A stretch of 64,000 nucleotides of DNA from positions 1 through 64,000 of the forward strand of contig CANJVX010000008.1 in assembly GCA_947478405.1 (NCBI GenBank). The letters are read 5' to 3'. This stretch comes from Beijerinckiaceae bacterium. Lineage in GTDB: Bacteria > Pseudomonadota > Alphaproteobacteria > Rhizobiales > Beijerinckiaceae. This document shows positions 57,740-64,000 of this stretch, in pieces. The first letter of the stretch is position 1. Each line of letters starts with the position of its first letter. Both the position numbers and the translations under genes were made by a program. The notes beneath the pieces were generated by a model that saw nothing but the letters and a program-made list of their open reading frames with translations, ran no database searches and was not told where the DNA came from.

Positions 57740-58282
57740 ATGATCCTGACTCGCAACATTGGCTTTGCCAGCATGCTTATCCTCACCGCCTGTGGTGCGG
57801 GTGCGGCGGGCTATTATGCGGGCAGCATGCGCGCGCCTGAGACGCGCGCCTCACGTGACCCTGCACAAACCGCGCCCATGTCGGCAGGCTTCCCCGGGCC
57901 TTTCGCCAGCGACATGATGCGCGTGGTTGATGGCGACACATTCAAGGCGCGTGTGCCGATCTGGTTTGGCCAAGAGATCACGACGTCTGTGCGCGTGCGC
58001 GGTTTTGATGCGCCGGAGGTCAAAGGCAAATGTGCTGAAGAGAGCAAAGCCGCCGCAGAAGCCACCGACATGCTGCGCGAGATTCTCTCAAGCGGGCCGG
58101 TGACACTGCATGATATTGGGCCGGACAAATATTTCGGCCGCGTGGTTGCCCAAGTGCACGTGAAATTGAAAGACGGGATCGACACCGACGTTGCACAGAT
58201 GATGATCGCTGCCGGGCTGGGACGCCCCTACAACGGCGGCACACGCGGAAGCTGGTGCGAGAAAGTTGCGCAGAAGGGATAA
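57740..58282 (+). CDS. Thermonuclease (SNase-like) lipoprotein
   Basis: A 180-residue protein with a signal peptide containing a lipobox-like LTAC (C18), followed by a staphylococcal nuclease-like domain: RVVDGDTFKARV, VRVRGFDAPEVKG and DKYFGRVVAQV carry the expected Asp, Arg and Glu positions. CAEES and SWCEK may form a disulphide. It would be a membrane-anchored periplasmic nuclease, possibly for nutrient DNA; this is inference. A REP-like repeat and a terminator follow. Confidence 0.83.
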   Translation: MILTRNIGFASMLILTACGAGAAGYYAGSMRAPETRASRDPAQTAPMSAGFPGPFASDMMRVVDGDTFKARVPIWFGQEITTSVRVRGFDAPEVKGKCAEESKAAAEATDMLREILSSGPVTLHDIGPDKYFGRVVAQVHVKLKDGIDTDVAQMMIAAGLGRPYNGGTRGSWCEKVAQKG

Positions 58283-58293
58283 GCCCCATCGCT

Positions 58294-58377
58294 CGTCATT
58301 GCGAGGAGCAAAGCGACGAAGCAATCCAGAAGCCACGCGTGAGGCTTCTGGTTTGCTTCGCTTCGCTCGCAATGACG
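58294..58377. repeat. REP-like palindromic repeat, copy 3
   Basis: The left arm CGTCATTGCGAGGAGCAAAG and the right arm CTTCGCTCGCAATGACG are near-perfect inverses; the centre forms CCAGAAGCC/GGCTTCTGG (58326-58334 with 58343-58351). This is the most complete copy and sits just ahead of the terminator between convergent genes. Confidence 0.85.
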
Positions 58378-58382
58378 GACAT

Positions 58383-58412
58383 AAAAAACCCCGCCTGAGC
58401 GGGGTTTTATTT
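58383..58412. terminator. Bidirectional rho-independent terminator
   Basis: The ten-base stem AAAACCCCGC/GCGGGGTTTT (58385-58394 with 58399-58408) with a CTGA loop and A/T flanks lies between the convergent nuclease and acs genes. Confidence 0.9.
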
Positions 58413-58427
58413 ATTCTGACGCAGCTC

Positions 58428-60365
58428 TCACTTGCCGCGATTGGCGATGAGATCATCCACCACGCTCGGATCAGCCAGTGTTGACGTATCACCCAGCGAG
58501 CCGAATTCGTTCTCGGCAATCTTGCGCAAGATACGGCGCATGATTTTGCCTGATCGGGTCTTCGGCAGACCGGGCGCCCATTGGATGACATCAGGCGAGG
58601 CAATCGGCCCGATTTCCTTGCGCACCCAATTGACGAGTTCCTTGCGCAACTCATCAGAGGGCTGCTCACCCGTCATCAACGTCACATAGGCATAGATGCC
58701 CTGCCCCTTGATGTCGTGCGGATAACCAACGACTGCGGCTTCCGACACTTTGGGATGCGCGACCAATGCGCTTTCCACTTCGGCTGTGCCCATGCGGTGA
58801 CCCGACACATTGATCACGTCATCGACGCGACCCGTAATCCAGTAATATCCATCCGCATCACGGCGGCAGCCGTCACCGGTGAAATATTTGCCCGGATAGG
58901 TCGAAAAATAAGTCTGCACGAAGCGTTCGTGATCGCCATAGACAGTGCGCATCTGGCCCGGCCATGAATCGGCGAGCACAAGATTGCCCTCGCAAGCGCC
59001 GTTCTGAGTGACGCCATTGGCATCAACAATTTCCGGCTTCACACCGAAAAAGGGACGCGTGGCGGACCCTGGCTTCAAGGCTGTTGCGCCGGGCAACGGC
59101 GTAATCAGCACGCCACCTGTTTCGGTCTGCCACCATGTATCGACGATCGGGCAGCGGCTGTCGCCAACGACGCGATAATACCATTCCCAAGCTTCCGGAT
59201 TGATCGGCTCGCCAACCGAGCCCAAGAGACGCAGGCTTGAGCGAGAGGTTCTCTTCACAGCCTCTTCCCCAGCGCCCATGAGCGAGCGGATCGCGGTCGG
59301 TGCGGTGTAGAAAATATTGACCTTGTGCTTGTCGATCACTTCCCAGAAGCGCGACATGGACGGATAATTCGGCACGCCTTCAAACATCAGAGTCGTCGCG
59401 CCATTGGCGAGCGGGCCATAGACAATGTAGCTGTGGCCCGTGACCCAGCCCACGTCAGCCGTGCACCAGTAAACATCACCCTCGTGATAATCGAAGACAT
59501 ATTGATGCGTCATCGAAGCATAGACGAGATAGCCACCGGTCGTATGCACGACACCCTTGGGCGCGCCGGTCGAACCTGATGTGTAGAGAATGAACAGCGG
59601 ATCTTCCGCATTCACATGGGTTGGCGCGCATTCAGTCGAAACTTTTTTCGCTTCTTCTTCATACCAGAAGTCGCGGCCCGGTTTCATGTCGATCTTGCCG
59701 CCGGTGCGCTTGACGACGATCATCGATTTCACAATGTCGCCGGTCTTGTTGCAGGCCTCATCCGCATTGACCTTCAGCGCAACCTTGCGGCCACCGCGCA
59801 GACCTTCATCCGCCGTAATGACAACTTTGGAATTGCAGCCTTCAATACGACCTGCCAGCGAGTCAGGCGAGAAGCCGCCAAAGACGATGGAGTGAACAGC
59901 ACCCAAACGCGCGCAAGCAAGCATCGCGTAAGCGGCTTCCGGAATCATCGGCATGTAAATGGTGACCGTGTCGCCCTTGTTGACGCCATGCGCCTTCAGC
60001 ACATTTGCAAACTTGCCAACTTCTGCATGCAGCTCGCGATAGGTGATATGTTTGGATTCATTCGGGTCGTCACCTTCCCAAATGATCGCGGTCTGATCAC
60101 CACGTTTTTCAAGGTGACGATCAACGCAATTATAGGCGACATTGGTAACGCCATCTTCATACCATTTGATCGAGACATTGTGCGGATCGAAGCTGGTATT
60201 CTTGACCTTGGTGAAGGGTGTAAACCAGTCAATGCGCTTGCCGTGCTCGCCCCAGAAAGCTTCCGGATTATCGAGGGATTGGGCGTACATCGTCTTGTAC
60301 TTGGCATCGTCGATATAAGCGCGACGGGCCCAATCAGCACTGACGCCGTAAACTTTCTCGGACAT
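58428..60365 (-). CDS. acs: Acetyl-CoA synthetase
   Basis: A 645-residue AMP-forming acetate-CoA ligase. It has the adenylation core [20 protein letters not shown], the region [33 protein letters not shown], and the regulatory acetylated Lys in [18 protein letters not shown] near the C-terminus. Full length. It feeds acetate into acetyl-CoA, the precursor of the PHB pathway encoded in the same window. GAGAGGGA precedes the ATG. Confidence 0.97.
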   Translation of the reverse strand: MSEKVYGVSADWARRAYIDDAKYKTMYAQSLDNPEAFWGEHGKRIDWFTPFTKVKNTSFDPHNVSIKWYEDGVTNVAYNCVDRHLEKRGDQTAIIWEGDDPNESKHITYRELHAEVGKFANVLKAHGVNKGDTVTIYMPMIPEAAYAMLACARLGAVHSIVFGGFSPDSLAGRIEGCNSKVVITADEGLRGGRKVALKVNADEACNKTGDIVKSMIVVKRTGGKIDMKPGRDFWYEEEAKKVSTECAPTHVNAEDPLFILYTSGSTGAPKGVVHTTGGYLVYASMTHQYVFDYHEGDVYWCTADVGWVTGHSYIVYGPLANGATTLMFEGVPNYPSMSRFWEVIDKHKVNIFYTAPTAIRSLMGAGEEAVKRTSRSSLRLLGSVGEPINPEAWEWYYRVVGDSRCPIVDTWWQTETGGVLITPLPGATALKPGSATRPFFGVKPEIVDANGVTQNGACEGNLVLADSWPGQMRTVYGDHERFVQTYFSTYPGKYFTGDGCRRDADGYYWITGRVDDVINVSGHRMGTAEVESALVAHPKVSEAAVVGYPHDIKGQGIYAYVTLMTGEQPSDELRKELVNWVRKEIGPIASPDVIQWAPGLPKTRSGKIMRRILRKIAENEFGSLGDTSTLADPSVVDDLIANRGK

Positions 60366-60534
60366 ATTCCCTCTCCCCGAAGACCCCGACCGCCCTGCAT
60401 CGGCATTGCGGTTTTTGCACAGAATTTGTGCGCTGCATTATGCCCATGGAGAGCGCGCAAACAAGGAGTTGGGTGGTCACACTTTCGTCGCGCGACGTTA
60501 GGGGAAGTCTGTTATCACCAAAGGGCAAACAGGT

Positions 60535-61143
60535 TCAGAGGCATTCCTTCTTGATGCGATCGAGTGCGCCACCAAGTCCACTCAGCGAATAAGTGTCGGT
60601 CGTCAGATTGCCACGCATGGAAGTAGCCTTGATCGTCAATTTGGAACCACGCCGCATGGCCTCGACCAAGGCGCTGTTACGCACCGCCTCCTTCACCCAG
60701 AGGTGGGGCCCCAGCGAGGCCATGGGAAATTTCTCACTGCCGACCTGAATCTCAGGCGCGGGCTTTTCCTTCTTTACGGGGAAGCCCATGATGATGGAAA
60801 TCTCATTTGCGACCTTTTCGGCTGGGCGGGTCGAAATGAAGAAATAGGCCGCATCACGCTGCAGATTGCCCGGCGCACGATCCTGAGGCTTGGCGGCCGC
60901 ATAGCATTGCTTGTTGGGCCCCGAGCCCGCGACATAAATGCCCCAGTCACCTGACTGGCCGAGCGGGCTGGCGGTGGCGCTGGCGGGTGCCGCAGCTTCT
61001 TGCTTGGGGGCAGCCGGAGCGGGCTTGGCTCCCGCAGCTGGCTTGGCCTGCTGGGCAAGGGCGAAGGTCCCTAGACCGCCCGTCAGGGCGGCGGCAAGGG
61101 TGAGGCGGGCAATAGCCCGTAGGGGGAGGTGGGTACGAATCAT
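60535..61143 (-). CDS. Invasion-associated locus B family protein
   Basis: A 202-residue exported protein. A signal peptide (LTLAAALTGGLGTFALAQQ) is followed by an Ala/Pro/Lys-rich linker and an IalB domain: GDWGIYVAGSGPNKQCYAAAKP, YFFISTRPAEKVANEISIIMGFPV and FPMASLGPHLWVKEA. IalB was named in Bartonella, but homologues are general in Hyphomicrobiales and their function is unknown. ATG 61143 is preferred over an upstream start with an unlike extension. Confidence 0.85.
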   Translation of the reverse strand: MIRTHLPLRAIARLTLAAALTGGLGTFALAQQAKPAAGAKPAPAAPKQEAAAPASATASPLGQSGDWGIYVAGSGPNKQCYAAAKPQDRAPGNLQRDAAYFFISTRPAEKVANEISIIMGFPVKKEKPAPEIQVGSEKFPMASLGPHLWVKEAVRNSALVEAMRRGSKLTIKATSMRGNLTTDTYSLSGLGGALDRIKKECL

Positions 61144-61425
61144 GATGCGGTGATATTCGGCCAAATTCCCCTTGCGAGGAGTTAACGCGCCGCAAAAAGA
61201 GCGACTTTGTAAAAGTGGTTCGCAAACGAACCCGGACGTGCCAGTATCAGACGCTGTCAAACTTATTCGACAGTCGCGCCTGCGTGTCCGCAGGACAATG
61301 GGATCTGGTCATCGAGCCCAAAATCCACACCGCAACATCTGGCCAATTCGGCCCCGAGCACCTAGCTCAGGTCCGGACGCCTTCGGGCGGGCGACGGGGT
61401 TGATCGCTGAAAGTTTTCGATCGGG
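61144..61425. other. Intergenic region between ialB and the ECF sigma factor gene
   Basis: About 280 bases between divergent genes. No consensus ECF promoter (GGAAC with CGTC/T) was recognised upstream of the sigma gene. A short inverted repeat GATCG/CGATC flanks 61401-61423. Nothing else is seen. Confidence 0.4.
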
Positions 61426-62001
61426 ATGATGTCTCTGGCCTCCGAACACGCCACGCTGGTTGCCGCGGTGGCCGAGACGCGTGACCGCGAAGCGTTCACA
61501 CGCCTGTTCGATCATTATGCGCCGAGACTGAATGCCTATCTGCTGCGGCTGGGCTGCGATCGCGCGGCAGCCGAGGAGGTCGCGCAAGACGTGATGGTCT
61601 CTCTGTGGCGCAAGGCGCATCTGTTCGAACCATCCAAGTCCTCGCTCGCGACATGGCTGTATAGGATCGCGAGAAACCGCCGCATTGATCTCTTACGACG
61701 CGACCGGGTCGATTTCGTTGATCCGGATAATTTTGCGCTCGATATCCCTGACGAAGCGACAGTCGATGCCGACCGGATGCTGGATTCGCAAACACGCGAC
61801 GATATTCTGCGCAATGCGATGATGCAGCTGCCTGGCGAACAGCTTTCGCTGGTGCAGATGGCCTTTTTTGAAAGTCTGTCACATTCGGAAATCGCGGAAA
61901 AAACGGGGCTGCCGCTAGGGACCGTCAAATCCCGCATCCGGCTCGCTTTCACGCGGCTGCGCCGGGCCCTGGAATCAAGCGGCGTTGTCGAGGCAGACTG
62001 A
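61426..62001 (+). CDS. ECF-type sigma-70 factor
   Basis: A 191-residue sigma factor with region 2 (LFDHYAPRLNAYLLRLGCDRAAAEEVAQDVMVSLW in outline, then WLYRIARNRRIDLLRR) and region 4 (ALRR-type LVQMAFFESLSHSEIAEKTGLPLGTVKSRIRLAFTRLR). It resembles the RpoE/ChrR-type ECF group, whose members usually have a zinc anti-sigma gene directly downstream; here the next gene is the convergent DUF1223. The start (ATG ATG) lacks a good ribosome site. Confidence 0.9.
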   Translation: MMSLASEHATLVAAVAETRDREAFTRLFDHYAPRLNAYLLRLGCDRAAAEEVAQDVMVSLWRKAHLFEPSKSSLATWLYRIARNRRIDLLRRDRVDFVDPDNFALDIPDEATVDADRMLDSQTRDDILRNAMMQLPGEQLSLVQMAFFESLSHSEIAEKTGLPLGTVKSRIRLAFTRLRRALESSGVVEAD

Positions 62002-62754
62002 CTAAAGCGCGCCGCCCTTACTTGCTGCCAGAATGGGGCCAAGCGTATCGCCCCAGCTTTTCTGGACAATCACAACATAACCATCGGCATCATCTGCACG
62101 CCCTTCGGGCAAAGGCACTTCAAACCGCGCTGCAACCCCCGTCCAGAATCCAATACGCACCGTCGAGCGCACAACATTCGTATAGGTGATTTGGCGACCT
62201 TTGTTTTCGCCCCGACCTACAGTGACCGTCAGACTCTTGGCAACGCGCAACAACCAAACGCCCGCGCCGCGCCCCAAGTCGCTAGAACCCTCGCCAAGTT
62301 CGACACGCAACAATCCGTCATGCTCCTGTAAATAAAGCGGTACACTTTGCGCCTGACGTAGGGATGTTGTCTCCTGCATCAGCGCGATGAGCTGACCGCG
62401 ATCACTGCCGACACCATGCGCTTGCCCATCGACAATCACCTGCGGCGTATAAACCTGATGATCTCCACGGCTTTGTGAATAATGTTTTTGGCGGGTCGAA
62501 AATTCCGGCCGCGCAAGCGTGTCTTTCCAACCATTATAATCCCAAATATCCACTGGGAATGACAGGACGATCACATCTTCTCGATCTTTGGACAGCTGCG
62601 CCATGAGTGCATCGGCGGGCGGACAAGAGGAGCAGCCCTGGCTCGTGAACAATTCCACGACGGCGGGACGCTCTCCAGCCGGCACAGACGCGAGGGAGCC
62701 GCTGAGGGCGACAAATGTCGCCAGCGTCGTCCAAATTTCTCGCCCGATGTGCAT
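62002..62754 (-). CDS. DUF1223 thioredoxin-fold protein
   Basis: A 250-residue exported protein. A hydrophobic N-terminus (TTLATFVALSGSLASV) leads into VELFTSQGCSSCPPADALM with a CxxC at C41-C44, then VDIWDYNGWKDTLARPEFSTRQKHY and VYTPQVIVDGQ. This is the DUF1223 family, secreted thioredoxin-like proteins of unknown partner. Its stop directly abuts the sigma factor stop. Confidence 0.88.
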   Translation of the reverse strand: MHIGREIWTTLATFVALSGSLASVPAGERPAVVELFTSQGCSSCPPADALMAQLSKDREDVIVLSFPVDIWDYNGWKDTLARPEFSTRQKHYSQSRGDHQVYTPQVIVDGQAHGVGSDRGQLIALMQETTSLRQAQSVPLYLQEHDGLLRVELGEGSSDLGRGAGVWLLRVAKSLTVTVGRGENKGRQITYTNVVRSTVRIGFWTGVAARFEVPLPEGRADDADGYVVIVQKSWGDTLGPILAASKGGAL

Positions 62755-62839
62755 GTGAAAAGAACCCGTTGGCTGTGCCTACGTGATCTCTTTTAAAAAC
62801 CAGAGGGGATCTACGCCACTCACATCAGGGTGAAGCGGA

Positions 62840-64000
62840 TCAGCGCCCGCGTAGCAGCCTGAGCACTTTTTGTCCTGGACGACCATCATCGGGCAGACCA
62901 TTGCGACGCTGAAGGTCGGAAATAGCGCCGCGTGTTTTTGCGCCAATGGCGCCATCGGGCTCACCGACATCATAGCCGCGCGCGATCAAAAGCCGCTGCA
63001 GCTCGCGCTTTTCAGCGCGCGACAGGCCCGGATCATCTGTTGGCCAGGGCGCTTGCAAGCCGGCATGGCCCTTCACCCGTTCGGCGAGCAGCGCGATGGC
63101 GAGCGCGTAAGAGGTCGCGCCATTATAGGAAAAGATCGCATCGTAATTTTTGAAGACGAGAAAGGCTGGGCCCTCATTGCCCGCAGGCAAAATAAGGCCC
63201 GCGGAACCGGGGCCATATAATGGCTTGCCGTCAATCCGCTCGACGCCAAGTTTCTTCCATTGGGCAAGCGACTTCTTGTTAGAGCGACCAGACGACCCCG
63301 CATATTTTTGCGGAATACGGACTTCATAGCCCCAGATCGCACCAGACTGCCAACCGGAATTGCGCAGAAAATTTGCGGTCGAAAAAAGAGCGTCTGGAAT
63401 CGAATCGACAAGATTGGAATGGCCATCGCCATCCCCATCAACGGCTAAGCGCAAATAAGTTGAGGGCATGAATTGAGTGTGCCCAAAAGCGCCCGCCCAA
63501 GAGCCGCGCAATTTTTCGGGCGCGAGATCACCGCGCGCGACAATCTTCAAAGCCGCCATAAATTCGCTTCGAAAATAGTCGCGCCGACGTGGCGCCGTGC
63601 AGGCCAATGTTGAAAGAGACTGCGGGAGATAATAGCGACCCGCCAGACGCCCGTAATCGCTCTCCACGCCCCAGACCGCGAGCACAACATGATGATCGAC
63701 ACCGAATTGCTTTTCAGCCCCGCGCAAGGGTGCTGCATATTTTTGCAGCATCATGCGGCCATCAGAGATTTTCTCGGCATCGACGAGTGAGGCGAGATAA
63801 TCCCAGATGGGCGTCACAAATTCGGGCTGTGCTTCGGAGAGTTCGATAATCTTTGGATCAGGCTCAACGCCTCGCATCACGCTATCGAACAGAGAATTCG
63901 GGACGCCTTGCGATTCCGCCTGGGCGCGCAGATCAGCGACGCATGATGAAAATTGCGCCTGCACTGGAAAAGACATCAGCACGACAGCCGTTATTGCGAG
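62840..64000 (-). CDS. Lytic murein transglycosylase (MltB/SltB family), start outside window
   Basis: At least 386 codons; the frame stays open to the right edge and the upstream codons (LAITAVVLMSFPVQAQ) form the core of a signal peptide, so the start lies beyond position 64000. The catalytic domain has AVWGVESDYGRLAGRY (catalytic Glu), GSWAGAFGHTQFMPSTYLRLAVDGDGDGH in outline, and a C-terminal peptidoglycan-binding domain (LQRLLIARGYDVGEPDGAIG). It cuts glycan strands between MurNAc and GlcNAc in the periplasm. SltB3-like proteins are the closest. Confidence 0.9.
   Translation of the reverse strand, partial: LAITAVVLMSFPVQAQFSSCVADLRAQAESQGVPNSLFDSVMRGVEPDPKIIELSEAQPEFVTPIWDYLASLVDAEKISDGRMMLQKYAAPLRGAEKQFGVDHHVVLAVWGVESDYGRLAGRYYLPQSLSTLACTAPRRRDYFRSEFMAALKIVARGDLAPEKLRGSWAGAFGHTQFMPSTYLRLAVDGDGDGHSNLVDSIPDALFSTANFLRNSGWQSGAIWGYEVRIPQKYAGSSGRSNKKSLAQWKKLGVERIDGKPLYGPGSAGLILPAGNEGPAFLVFKNYDAIFSYNGATSYALAIALLAERVKGHAGLQAPWPTDDPGLSRAEKRELQRLLIARGYDVGEPDGAIGAKTRGAISDLQRRNGLPDDGRPGQKVLRLLRGR

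Overview
The window reads as an ordinary chromosomal segment of an alphaproteobacterium, most likely of the order Hyphomicrobiales (Rhizobiales). The reasons are protein families and gene order: a TorF-type putative porin, an invasion-associated locus B protein, PhaR with phaA-phaB, DUF1345, DUF1223, DUF1178 and DUF1674 proteins, a nitrogen-type PTS enzyme I with an N-terminal GAF domain next to lysC and prfA, and the run rplU-rpmA-GNAT-obgE-proB-proA-nadD-rsfS-rlmH-envC-ctpA-deacetylase-rppH. The base composition is GC-rich by eye. No genus can be named from the sequence alone.

Layout. At the left edge (1-343) lie the promoter and leader of a ribosomal RNA operon that reads leftwards out of the window; the 16S gene itself is not included. 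Positions 562-7.6 kb hold an M23 peptidase, an MFS transporter, GluQRS, a YpfH-type esterase, a methyltransferase, a GloB-like hydrolase and a DUF985 cupin. Positions 7.6-10.6 kb are a polyhydroxybutyrate locus (phaR divergent from phaA-phaB). Next come a solitary Mrr-family nuclease, ispG, DUF1345, a polyprenyl synthase, rpmF, a broken EamA transporter gene, a zur-like regulator, 3-hydroxybutyrate dehydrogenase, an ETF-beta-type lysine methyltransferase, a Hyi-like isomerase and a PilZ protein (to 19.2 kb). Positions 19.4-26.4 kb are more accessory: MFS and TctC-like transport genes, selO, a 92-residue unknown, a protein with ten EF-hand loops, a porin, and tRNA-Ser(CGA) and tRNA-Leu(CAA).

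Positions 26.5-38.3 kb are a long, mostly leftward block of cell-envelope, ribosome, NAD and proline genes. Positions 38.7-48.7 kb hold an ornithine cyclodeaminase-like gene, YqaA/DedA, dsbB, rlmN, a BioC/NDUFAF5-like methyltransferase, comF, grxC, DUF1178, an RsmC-like methyltransferase, a pseudouridine synthase, ubiG and lysC. Positions 48.9-64 kb hold ptsP, prfA, purH, heparinase, rsmB, an SdhAF4-like gene, an SNase-like nuclease, acs, ialB, an ECF sigma factor, DUF1223 and a lytic transglycosylase that runs off the right edge.

Connections. The PHB genes (phaR, phaA, phaB), bdhA and acs all touch the acetyl-CoA/acetoacetyl-CoA pool, although phaC is absent here. EnvC, CtpA, the M23 peptidase and the transglycosylase act on peptidoglycan. 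There is no integrase, transposase, CRISPR array or phage module. The most unusual items are the five-module EF-hand protein, a family of REP-like palindromic intergenic repeats, the internally deleted EamA gene, the solitary Mrr-type nuclease, and a hairpin-rich transcript tail (with a possible small ORF) between rpmA and the GNAT gene. I saw no convincing wholly new multi-gene system.
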